Shown: piece by piece, positions 8,443-16,162 of the stretch
Layout: the number at the start of each line of letters is the position of its first letter
How positions within the stretch are numbered: the stretch's first letter is position 1
Source of the DNA: Symbiobacterium thermophilum
Lineage (GTDB): Bacteria; Bacillota; Sulfobacillia; DYFQ01
DNA: 64,000 bases
Direction of reading: 5' to 3'
Assembly: GCA_020725105.1 (NCBI GenBank)
Contig: DYFQ01000003.1
Coordinates: 50,030 to 114,029, forward strand
The notes under the pieces: generated by a model
What the model was told of the DNA's origin: nothing
Database searches by the model: none
Seen by the model: only the letters and a program-made list of their open reading frames with translations
Made by a program: the position numbers and the translations under genes

Positions 8443-8506
8443 TCCTCGGAGCCTTTTTTGATTCTGACTCTGACTCCAGCCCCCATAAGGGGTGGCGTCA
8501 GCGCCC

Positions 8507-8533
8507 ATTCTACATCCGTGGGTAAATTCCTTC
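8507..8533 (-). promoter_or_regulatory. SigH-type promoter of the flagellar operon
   Basis: Minus-strand GAAGGAATT, an 11-bp spacer, then GTAGAAT. This matches the Bacillus SigH consensus RnAGGAwWW-N11/12-RnnGAAT at every specified base. No sigma-A -35 lies at proper distance from the same TAGAAT. It would start transcription near 8500, just before the tandem riboswitches. Confidence 0.6.
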
Positions 8534-8702
8534 TCTATTGCCAGAAATTTTCCCAGAACATGCCTCGTAGCACCGAATACGAATCATCAGCCCAGCTAGA
8601 GGGGGTCGTATTGCTACTCAACTCCAGGACTCAGGAACGCCGGCAGGGAGGTCGGGCCGGCCGGGCGAAGCCCCGAACCGGCCGGCCCGCGGGGCCGGCG
8701 GA
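8534..8702. other. Gene-free stretch with two inverted repeats
   Basis: This is the space between the flagellar promoter and the Trm112-like gene. It holds a bulged inverted repeat (GTAGCA-ccga-ATACGA at 8567-8582 against TCGTATTGCTAC at 8606-8617) and a perfect 11-bp GC palindrome (GGGCCGGCCGG at 8654-8664 against CCGGCCGGCCC at 8678-8688) lying 15 bp before a ribosome site. I see no gene here. Confidence 0.6.
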
Positions 8703-8714
8703 GGAGGTTTGACG

Positions 8715-8939
8715 GTGGAACTCAAGGAGCTTCTGGAGATCCTCGTCTGCCCGGCCTGCAAGAGCCGGCTCGACCTGGTCGGCGAGGTCTGGCTCGCCTG
8801 CACCGACCGCGAGTGCCGGCGGAACTACCCCATCCGCGACGGCATCCCGGTGATGCTGGTGGAGGAAGGCGACCGGTTTGCCGGGCTGTCCCGGGAGCAG
8901 TTGCTCAAGACCGCCCCGGGACCGGCCGAGGGCGGGTAG
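8715..8939 (+). CDS. Trm112-family zinc protein (YcaR-like)
   Basis: A 74-residue small protein starting VELKELLEILVCPACKSRLDL. The CPAC pair, a later CTDRECRRNYPIRDGIPVML and conserved DGIP match the Trm112/YcaR family, zinc-binding proteins that in eukaryotes and archaea activate methyltransferases. The bacterial partners are mostly unknown. GTG at 8715 is chosen because GGAGG (8703-8707) sits 7 bp upstream; a TTG at 8709 would be too close. It is likely a single gene, with sod following 171 bp later under its own signals. Confidence 0.85.
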   Translation: MELKELLEILVCPACKSRLDLVGEVWLACTDRECRRNYPIRDGIPVMLVEEGDRFAGLSREQLLKTAPGPAEGG

Positions 8940-8988
8940 CCGCCGCTCGGTATGCCGCTCGCGAAGCCGGGTATACCACCCACCGGAA

Positions 8989-8998
8989 TGTATACAAT
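8989..8998 (+). promoter_or_regulatory. Possible -10 element for sod
   Basis: TGTATACAAT stands out in GC-rich surroundings, 113 bp before the sod start, and contains TACAAT. No good -35 lies 16-18 bp upstream, so support is weak. Confidence 0.3.
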
Positions 8999-9110
8999 GG
9001 ACTGTCGGGGTGACCGGACAGGCCTCCCGCGCCCCGGCGCGGCATGCCCTCCGGGAGCCCGGGACCTGCGGGCCCAGAACGATAGTCAAAACGCCCGGGA
9101 GGGATGATTC

Positions 9111-9728
<618 letters not shown>

Positions 9729-9768
9729 CGAAGTCCTGCTTCTGGACGCCGCCCTGCTGGAGACTTGC

Positions 9769-9972
9769 GTGGCGCAACTGCCGGAGCCCGGCCCGTCGTG
9801 GACCCTGGTCCGCGCGGGCCGCCTCGCCACTGCGGCCGCCCGCTGCTCCAGGTCGCCGGGAGCGGGCGCCGGGTCCCGCCTGAAGACCGGGGTCCAGCCG
9901 GCGGGACGGGTGAGCGCTGAGGCAAACCAGACCCGCGGCTCCGACGGTCGCGCCGGCCCAGGCCAGCGGTGA
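9769..9972 (+). CDS. Doubtful small ORF after sod
   Basis: A 67-codon frame with a GTG start and a GGAG 6 bp upstream. The first 35 residues (MAQLPEPGPSWTLVRAGRLA) look protein-like, while the rest is Arg/Gly/Ala-rich, as random translation of GC-rich DNA would be. No family is recognised. The frame stays open for some 20 codons upstream without a better start. It may be a gene remnant or chance. Confidence 0.2.
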   Translation: MAQLPEPGPSWTLVRAGRLATAAARCSRSPGAGAGSRLKTGVQPAGRVSAEANQTRGSDGRAGPGQR

Positions 9973-9997
9973 GGCGTACCGCCGCAACGGCCGGGCG

Positions 9998-11098
9998 TCA
10001 CCCATCCCCGAACTCCGCCAGCCTGACCGGCAGGTAGCGCCGGCCCCAGTTGCCCGGCCGGGCCTCGAACACCCCGGCGCAGGGAGCGCCGCAGCCCCGG
10101 CAGGCGCCGTCCGGCGTCAGGTTCCACGCCTTCAGCTCGTACCACCGGCGACCGACGAGCAGCGCGCCGCACTCGTGGCAGTAGGTGCTGTCGCCGGCGG
10201 GGTCCCAGACGTTGCCGGTGTAGGCGTAGCGGACGCCGTTTCCGAGCGCGATCTCCCGCGCCCGCCGGAGGGTGGCGGGGGGCGTGGGCGGCCGGTCGCG
10301 GAGCATCCAGTCGGGGTGAAAAGCGGTGAAGTGAACGGGCACCTCGGGCCCCAGTTCCTCCACCACCCACCGGGTCATGGCGTCGATCTCCTCCGGCGAG
10401 TCGTTCTCGCCGGGTATCACCAGGTTGGTGAGCTCCAACCAGACCTCGGTCTCGTGTGTCAGGTAGACCAGAGTGTCCAGCACCGGCCGCAGCCGCCCGG
10501 CGCACAGCCGGTGGTAGAAGGCCTCGGTGAAGCCCTTCAGGTCCACGTTGGCCGCGTCGATGTACCGGTAGAACTCGGCCCTGGGCTCGGGGCAGACGTA
10601 GCCCGCGGTGACCGCCACGGTCTTGATCCCCAGCTCGCGGCACGCCCGGGCCACGTCGATGGCGTACTCGTGAAAGATCACGGGGTCGTTGTAGGTGAAC
10701 GCCACGCTCCGGCAGCCCAGCGCCCGGGCGGCCCGGGCGATCCGCTCGGGCGAGGCCGCGTCGGCCAGGGTGTCCACTTCCCGCGACCTGGAGATGGCCC
10801 AGTTCTGGCAGAAGCGGCAGGCCAGGTTGCAGCCGGCGGTGCCGAAGGAAAGAACCGGCGTCCCGGGTAAGAAATGATACAGCGGCTTCTTCTCGACGGG
10901 ATCCACGCAGAAGCCGCTGGACCGGCCGTAAGTGGTCAGCACGATCCGGCCACCCTGGCAGGCCCGGACGAAGCAGAGCCCCCGCTGCCCCTCTCGCAGC
11001 CGGCAGTGACGGGGGCACAGGTCGCACTGGATGCGGCCGTCGGGCAGTTCGTGCCAGTATTCAGTGGGGACCACCGAACCGTGCGTCACACCGCGCAC
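9998..11098 (-). CDS. amrS: AmmeMemoRadiSam system radical SAM enzyme
   Basis: A 366-residue radical SAM protein. A Cys-rich N-terminal region (C25, C28, C32, C42; CDLCPRHCRLREGQRGLC) precedes the SAM-cluster motif C90-x3-C94-x2-C97 (GCNLACRFCQNW). The C-terminus has two CxxC pairs (YCHECG, CRGCGAPC). This architecture is the radical SAM member of the AmmeMemoRadiSam group, related to pyruvate formate-lyase activating enzymes; its substrate is unknown. It is divergent from the Memo-like gene, 55 bp between starts, suggesting shared control. The start is GTG at 11098 or 11089. Confidence 0.92.
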   Translation of the reverse strand: MRGVTHGSVVPTEYWHELPDGRIQCDLCPRHCRLREGQRGLCFVRACQGGRIVLTTYGRSSGFCVDPVEKKPLYHFLPGTPVLSFGTAGCNLACRFCQNWAISRSREVDTLADAASPERIARAARALGCRSVAFTYNDPVIFHEYAIDVARACRELGIKTVAVTAGYVCPEPRAEFYRYIDAANVDLKGFTEAFYHRLCAGRLRPVLDTLVYLTHETEVWLELTNLVIPGENDSPEEIDAMTRWVVEELGPEVPVHFTAFHPDWMLRDRPPTPPATLRRAREIALGNGVRYAYTGNVWDPAGDSTYCHECGALLVGRRWYELKAWNLTPDGACRGCGAPCAGVFEARPGNWGRRYLPVRLAEFGDG

Positions 11099-11153
11099 CG
11101 GGCCTCACTCCGTTGCCGGTCCCGATCAGCCAGCGGTTGCAGGGGGAAACGGC

Positions 11154-12011
11154 ATGGCCGGCGTGCGACCGCCCGCCGTGGCGGGCTTGTTCTACCCCGC
11201 CGACCCGCACGAACTGTGGGGCACGGTCCGGGAATACCTGGCCGCCGCCAGGTCCGCCGGACCGACTCCCAAAGCCATGGTCGTACCGCACGCCGGCTAC
11301 GTGTACTCCGGGCCGGTGGCCGCGGCCGCCTACGGCAGGCTGGCCGCGTCCGGTCCCGCCTTCAGCCGGGTGGTGCTGGTCGGCCCGGCTCACCGGGCAG
11401 CCCTGCGGGGCGTGGCGGCCAGCGGCGCCGAGGCCTTCGCCACGCCGCTGGGCCGCGTCCCCGTCGACCGTTCCGCCACCACCCTGATTCTATCCCTTCC
11501 GCAGGTCGGCGTGGACGACGAAGCTCACGCCCCCGAGCACGGCCTGGAGGTCCAGCTTCCTTTCCTCCAGACCGTGCTGGCCGACTTCACCCTGGTGCCG
11601 CTGGTGGTGGGCGACGCCACCCCCGAGGAGGTGGACGAGGTGCTGGAGGTGCTGTGGGACGGCCCTGAAACCCTGGTCGTCGTGAGCACCGACCTCAGCC
11701 ACTACCTGGACTACGAAGCCGCCCGCCGGCTGGACCTGGCCACCTCCCGCGCCATCGAGGCCCTGCGCCCGGAGGAGATCCGGCCGGAACAGGCCTGCGG
11801 CTGGACCGGCCTGGTGGCGCTCCTGGCGGTGGCCCGCCGGCACGGGTTGCGGGCAAGGACGCTGGAACTGCGCAACTCGGGCGACGCGGCCGGCCCCAGG
11901 CACATGGTGGTGGGCTACGGGGCCTACGTCCTGGAGCCGCCGGCAAGCGCCCGCCAGGAAGCGGAGGTGGCCGCCGAGGCGGTGAGCCCGGCCCTGGCCG
12001 TGGTAGAATGA
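11154..12011 (+). CDS. amrB: AmmeMemoRadiSam system protein B (Memo-like)
   Basis: A 285-residue protein of the MEMO1 family, related to class III extradiol dioxygenases but without known dioxygenase activity; human MEMO1 binds metal. Conserved His motifs are visible: VVPHAGYVYSGPVAAAAYG, LVGPAHR, EHGLEVQLPFLQ and VSTDLSHYLDY. ATG at 11154 follows AGGGGG by 7 bp; the upstream extension of the frame overlaps the divergent radical SAM gene and is discarded. The third partner (AMMECR1-like protein A) is not in the window, neither fused nor adjacent. Confidence 0.93.
   Translation: MAGVRPPAVAGLFYPADPHELWGTVREYLAAARSAGPTPKAMVVPHAGYVYSGPVAAAAYGRLAASGPAFSRVVLVGPAHRAALRGVAASGAEAFATPLGRVPVDRSATTLILSLPQVGVDDEAHAPEHGLEVQLPFLQTVLADFTLVPLVVGDATPEEVDEVLEVLWDGPETLVVVSTDLSHYLDYEAARRLDLATSRAIEALRPEEIRPEQACGWTGLVALLAVARRHGLRARTLELRNSGDAAGPRHMVVGYGAYVLEPPASARQEAEVAAEAVSPALAVVE
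12001..12009 (+). promoter_or_regulatory. Extended -10 promoter for icd
   Basis: TGGTAGAAT (TG-n-TAGAAT) overlaps the amrB stop codon, 75 bp before the icd start. There is no clear -35, as is common for extended -10 promoters. The same TGGTA pattern lies before rlmD and rsgA. Confidence 0.4.
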
Positions 12012-12083
12012 TCGGAGTTGCCCGAAGCACCCGGGCCGCACTGCGACACGAAGTCGCCGGCCCCGTCGCAGGAGGAGTGCGCG

Positions 12084-13376
12084 GTGAAAGAAGACCACCC
12101 TGAGTTCCGGCTTCTCCGGCCGCCTGGAGAGGGCGAGCCCATCGGTTACCGTGACGGGCAGCTGGTGGTCCCCGACCGCCCCATCATCCCCTTCATCGAG
12201 GGTGACGGCACCGGTCCCGACATCTGGGCCGCCAGCCGGCCGGTGTTCGACGCCGCCGTGGAGCGGGCCTACGGCGGGCGGCGCAGGATCGTCTGGTTCG
12301 AGGTGTTCGCCGGGGAGAAGTGTCACGACCGCTTCGGCACCTGGCTGCTGGACGACACTCTCGCGGCCATCAGGGCCTACCGGGTGGCCATCAAGGGCCC
12401 GCTGACCACGCCCGTCGGGGGCGGGATCCGCAGCCTGAACGTCACCCTCCGGCAGGCACTGGACCTTTACGCCTGCGTCCGGCCGGTCCGCTGGTTCGAG
12501 GGCGTGCCCAGCCCGGTGTTGCGGCCCGACCTGGTGAACGTGGTCATCTTCCGGGAGAACACCGAAGACATCTACGCCGGCATCGAATGGCCGGCAGGGT
12601 CGGAGGAAGCGCGAAAGGTCATCGCGTTCCTCGAGCGCGAGTTCGGTGTCGCGGTGCGGCCCGATTCGGGCCTCGGCCTGAAACCCATGTCCGAGTTCGG
12701 CTCCAAACGCCTCATCAGGAAGGCCATCCGGTACGCCCTGGACCACGGCAGAAAGAGCGTCACCCTGGTCCACAAGGGAAACATCCAGAAGTACACCGAG
12801 GGCGCCTTCCGCGACTGGGGCTACGAACTGGCCCGGGAGGAGTTCGGCGACGTCACCATCACCGAGGACCAGCTCTGGAGCCAGCACGGCGGCCGGCAGC
12901 CCGAGGGCAAGGTGGTCATCAAGGACCGGATCGCCGACATCATCTTCCAGCAATTGCTCCTCCGGCCGGCGGAGTTCGACGTGCTGGCCTGCCCCAACCT
13001 GAACGGCGACTACCTCTCGGACGCCGTGGCCGCCCAGGTGAGCGGGATCGGCATCGCGCCCGGGGCCAACCTTTCCGACGGTTACGGCCTGTTCGAGGCG
13101 ACCCACGGCACGGCGCCCAAGTACGCCGGCCAGGACAGGGTGAACCCCGGGTCGGTGATCCTGTCGGGCGTGATGATGCTGGAGTTCATGGGCTGGCGGG
13201 AAGCCGCCGACCTGATCGTCCGGGGTCTGGAGCGCACCATCCGGCAGAAGACGGTGACCTACGACTTCGCCCGGCTGACCGAGGGCGCCACCGAGGTCAG
13301 GTGCTCGGAGTTCGGCCGGCTGATCGTGGAGAACATGGGGTTCAAAGCCGCTTGGCCGTCTCGCTGGCGGCGATGA
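12084..13376 (+). CDS. icd: Isocitrate dehydrogenase (NADP+)
   Basis: A 430-residue TCA-cycle enzyme that oxidatively decarboxylates isocitrate to 2-oxoglutarate. Substrate-loop and phosphorylation-site region [50 protein letters not shown] and metal-binding [10 protein letters not shown] are all present. [17 protein letters not shown] carries the Lys-Tyr pair typical of NADP specificity. GTG at 12084 is set by GGAGG (12071-12075) 8 bp upstream. The last 35 bp overlap the convergent CoA-disulfide reductase gene. Confidence 0.96.
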   Translation: MKEDHPEFRLLRPPGEGEPIGYRDGQLVVPDRPIIPFIEGDGTGPDIWAASRPVFDAAVERAYGGRRRIVWFEVFAGEKCHDRFGTWLLDDTLAAIRAYRVAIKGPLTTPVGGGIRSLNVTLRQALDLYACVRPVRWFEGVPSPVLRPDLVNVVIFRENTEDIYAGIEWPAGSEEARKVIAFLEREFGVAVRPDSGLGLKPMSEFGSKRLIRKAIRYALDHGRKSVTLVHKGNIQKYTEGAFRDWGYELAREEFGDVTITEDQLWSQHGGRQPEGKVVIKDRIADIIFQQLLLRPAEFDVLACPNLNGDYLSDAVAAQVSGIGIAPGANLSDGYGLFEATHGTAPKYAGQDRVNPGSVILSGVMMLEFMGWREAADLIVRGLERTIRQKTVTYDFARLTEGATEVRCSEFGRLIVENMGFKAAWPSRWRR

Positions 13377-14739
13377 GAATGGGATCGTAGACGGGAGAGT
13401 ACGGCGGGGCGTAGCTCAGGTCAAGCTCGGCCAGGCGGTCCACGGTCCAGCCGGCATGAAGCGCCGTGGCGACGACGTCGATCCGCTTGGCGACGCCGGC
13501 CTCCCCCACCATCTGAGCCCCCAGGAGCCGGCCCGTCCCCCGCTCCGCCACCAGCTTGACCGTGGCCGGACCGGGGCCGGGGTAGTAGTGGGCCCGGACC
13601 CCGTGGGTGATGGCGTGGCCCGCGGCGTCAAAGCCCTCGGCCTTCGCCTGGGCCTCCGAGAGCCCCGTGCGGGCCACCTCCAGGCCAAACACCTTGACCA
13701 CGGCGGTGCCCACCACCCCCGGAAAGCGGGCGTCGCCGCCGGCGGCGTTCTCCCCGGCCACGCGGCCCTGCTTGTTGGCGGTCGTGCCCAGCGGCACGTA
13801 AGCCGGGCGCCCGGTCACCAGGTGCCGGACCTCGGCCACGTCCCCGGCGGCGTAGATCCCCGGCTGGCTGGTCTCCAGCCGGCCGGTGACGGCCACGGCG
13901 CCGGACGCGCCGAGCTTGAGCCCCGCCTCCTCGGCCAGTTCCGCCTGGGGCCTGACGCCCAGGCCCAGGAGGACCAGGTCGGCCGGGAAGCTCTGGCCGC
14001 CGGCCCTGACGGCCCTCACGCCGGCGGTAGACCCGTGGCCACCGGACCCGGCTCGCCCGTGGGCGCCGTCCCCGCCCAGCACCGCCTCGACGGGTGACTC
14101 CAGGACCACCCGGACGCCGTGCCGCTCCAGTTCGGCCTGGACCCGGCCGGCCACGTCGGGGTCAACGGTGGTGAGCACCTGGCGCGCCAGATCGAGCACG
14201 GTCACCTCGAGCCCCCGGGCCACCAGGGCCTCGGCCATCTCCAGGCCGATGTAACCGGCCCCCAGGATCACCGCCCGGCGTGGACGGCGCTCCTCCAGGT
14301 ACCCCCGGATGGCCAGCCCGTCCTCGACGGTCCTGACGCCAAACACGCCGGGCAGGTCAAGGCCGGGGATGGGGGGCCGGGCCGGCCGGCCCCCGGTGGC
14401 CAGCACCAGCCGGTCGAAGCCGACCCGGCGCTCGTGGCCGTTGGCAAGCTCCACCACGCTGAGCTGACCGGCGGCGGGGTCAATGCCGGTGACCCGGTGG
14501 CCGGTGTGGACCTGGATGTCGCGCTCCTTTCTGAAACGCTCCGCGGTGATGGCGATCAGGTCGTCGGCCTCGGTCACCACTCCGGCGATGAAGTACGGCA
14601 GGCCGCACGAGCCGTACGAGACGTACCCCGTGGCTTCGAAGACCACGATCTCCAGGTCGGGATCGAGGCGGCGGGCGCGGCTGGCGGCGCTCATCCCCGC
14701 CGCCACGCCGCCCACCACCACCAGGCGCTGGCGGGCCAT
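13342..14739 (-). CDS. CoA-disulfide reductase / NAD(P)H oxidase family flavoprotein
   Basis: A 465-residue FAD enzyme of the pyridine nucleotide-disulphide reductase group. FAD motif [17 protein letters not shown] at the N-terminus, single redox Cys45 in [10 protein letters not shown] (one Cys, as in CoA-disulfide reductase and Nox, unlike glutathione reductase), NAD-binding [16 protein letters not shown] (about 165-180), and [11 protein letters not shown] for the second FAD contact. There is no C-terminal rhodanese or TusA domain. Likely reactions are reduction of CoA disulfide or persulfide, or of oxygen. A Gly/Ala-rich insert (about 225-245, [15 protein letters not shown]) is unusual. It is the last gene of a three-gene minus-strand cluster, 61 bp after the CoA-binding gene, with GGAGGAGG upstream. 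Confidence 0.88.
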   Translation of the reverse strand: MARQRLVVVGGVAAGMSAASRARRLDPDLEIVVFEATGYVSYGSCGLPYFIAGVVTEADDLIAITAERFRKERDIQVHTGHRVTGIDPAAGQLSVVELANGHERRVGFDRLVLATGGRPARPPIPGLDLPGVFGVRTVEDGLAIRGYLEERRPRRAVILGAGYIGLEMAEALVARGLEVTVLDLARQVLTTVDPDVAGRVQAELERHGVRVVLESPVEAVLGGDGAHGRAGSGGHGSTAGVRAVRAGGQSFPADLVLLGLGVRPQAELAEEAGLKLGASGAVAVTGRLETSQPGIYAAGDVAEVRHLVTGRPAYVPLGTTANKQGRVAGENAAGGDARFPGVVGTAVVKVFGLEVARTGLSEAQAKAEGFDAAGHAITHGVRAHYYPGPGPATVKLVAERGTGRLLGAQMVGEAGVAKRIDVVATALHAGWTVDRLAELDLSYAPPYSPVYDPILIAASETAKRL

Positions 14740-14800
14740 GGATCTTGACCTCCTCCACCCCGCGCGCCCCTGGGCCGGCGCCCCGGGACGGTGCCGCCGG

Positions 14801-15232
14801 TCAGGCGCTGCAGGTGCTCAGAAACTGCCCCGCGTACTCGTCGCGGATGGACCGGCCCCACACCAGTTCCACGCCCTCGGGCAGCCGGGCGCGGACGGCA
14901 TCGGGGGCCGTGCCGGCGGCCGCGGCGGGTTCGACCCACAACGTGCCCGCGCCCGCCCGGGCCGCCGCCGCGATGGCCGCGTCCAGCGCCTCCGGCCCGA
15001 GCACCACCAGGATGTCGCGCGCCTCGGCGGCCCCCGCCTCGATCAGCCGGAAGCCCTGGTTCGCCAGGAACTCGGCCAGCCGGCGCGGCCCGTCGCCCGT
15101 TACCGGGTCAGCACCGGCCAGCGCCACGCTCTCGGCCCGCATGAACAGGCGGCGGAGCCGCTGGGCGTCGGTGTCATCGGGTCGGACCTCAGGCCGTTGC
15201 CCCGGGCCGCCCGGGATGAACAGCCGTTCCAT
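14801..15232 (-). CDS. CoA-binding domain protein (divergent YccU-like)
   Basis: A 143-residue single-domain Rossmann-like protein. The order ESVALAGADPVTGDGPRRLAEFLANQGFRLIEAG, then DILVVLGPEALDAAIAAAARAGAGTLWVEPA follows the CoA-binding (YccU/succinyl-CoA synthetase alpha N-terminal) fold, but the usual NPxR and PVNP motifs are altered, so CoA binding is inferred. ATG at 15232 has AGAGGTGG upstream; it starts 14 bp after the disulfide oxidoreductase gene. Context suggests a role with CoA thiol redox chemistry. Confidence 0.65.
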   Translation of the reverse strand: MERLFIPGGPGQRPEVRPDDTDAQRLRRLFMRAESVALAGADPVTGDGPRRLAEFLANQGFRLIEAGAAEARDILVVLGPEALDAAIAAAARAGAGTLWVEPAAAAGTAPDAVRARLPEGVELVWGRSIRDEYAGQFLSTCSA

Positions 15233-15246
15233 GCCGCCGCCACCTC

Positions 15247-15945
15247 TCAGGACGCGCCGGCCGCCCGGGCGCCCGCCGCCAGGGCCTCCCGGACCACCAG
15301 GCTCACGAACTGGCGCTCCGGGCGCGCCCCCTCGAAGCCGCCGGCGTCGTTGATCACGATCTTGGGCACGCCCATCACCCCGTACCGCCGCGCCAGGGCG
15401 GGAAACTCGGTGGCTTCCACCATCTCCGCCCGGACCTCCTCGCGCTCCACGGCCAGCTGGTGGGCCAGGCGGACCGCTCCCGGGCAGTAGGGGCAGGTGG
15501 GGGTGACGAAAACCTTGATGGTCACCGGCCCCCGAAGCTTTTCCAGTTCCTTGCGGCTGGCCGCGCTCAACCCGCTGTCGCCGGTCGAGGCGTCGATGAC
15601 GGCGTCGATCACCGGCATGAACTCCATGCCGGCGGGAATACCGAAGAACCGGATACCGTAGTCGCGCTCTCCGCTCACGGCAAAGGCCGGAACGTCGAAG
15701 ATACCGAACTCCCGGGCGACGTCGGGTTCCTCGTCCACGTCGTGCACCCTGAGGCTCAACCGGTCGGTGAGCGCCCCCAGTTCGGTCAGGAGTTCCTCCG
15801 TCTCCTTGCAGTAACGGCACGGCTCCCGCCCGGGCACCACCAGCGGGGAGCGGCGGGTAAAGAAGTCGATCGTCACCGGCCCGTCCATTTCCGCCTCCAG
15901 CTTGTCCTTCAGGAACTTCGCGTCTTCCGGGCTGAAGAAGCCCAT
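15247..15945 (-). CDS. Protein disulfide oxidoreductase, two thioredoxin folds (PDO-like)
   Basis: A 232-residue cytoplasmic protein with two thioredoxin/glutaredoxin units, each with a CxxC: CRYC (residues 43-46) and CPYC (151-154). A cis-Pro is seen in each (FDVPAF, MGVPKI). This double-fold glutaredoxin-like arrangement is the PDO family of archaea and thermophilic bacteria, which exchange protein disulfides and can be reduced by thioredoxin reductase. ATG at 15945 follows AGGAGG. It is the first gene behind a CsoR/CstR-like operator, with the CoA-binding and CoA-disulfide reductase family genes downstream. Confidence 0.9.
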   Translation of the reverse strand: MGFFSPEDAKFLKDKLEAEMDGPVTIDFFTRRSPLVVPGREPCRYCKETEELLTELGALTDRLSLRVHDVDEEPDVAREFGIFDVPAFAVSGERDYGIRFFGIPAGMEFMPVIDAVIDASTGDSGLSAASRKELEKLRGPVTIKVFVTPTCPYCPGAVRLAHQLAVEREEVRAEMVEATEFPALARRYGVMGVPKIVINDAGGFEGARPERQFVSLVVREALAAGARAAGAS

Positions 15946-15966
15946 CGGGCAAGCCCTCCTATACCT

Positions 15967-15986
15967 ATACCCCGTAGGGTATTATC
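15967..15986 (-). promoter_or_regulatory. CsoR/CstR-like operator overlapping a -10 element
   Basis: ATACCC-n4-GGGTAT is a perfect 6-bp inverted repeat (15967-15982). ATACCC/GGGTAT half-sites are typical of the copper sensor CsoR and the persulfide sensor CstR. Its outer edge overlaps GATAAT on the minus strand (15986-15981), a plausible -10 for the disulfide oxidoreductase gene. A repressor bound here would block that promoter. No CsoR/CstR gene is seen in the window. Confidence 0.55.
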
Positions 15987-16162
15987 TGCCCCCATCGTAG
16001 CTTCCGTGGGCCGGCCCGTCAAGCCCCGCCGCACCACCGCCGCGCGCGATGGCCCCGCCGCCGGCCGGCCCCGCCGCCGTCAGGATCCAAGACAGGCACC
16101 GGTCCCGGGCACGTCACGTATCGTGCCGGGCAGGAATCTTCCGGGAATCAGGTGGGGGGCGC

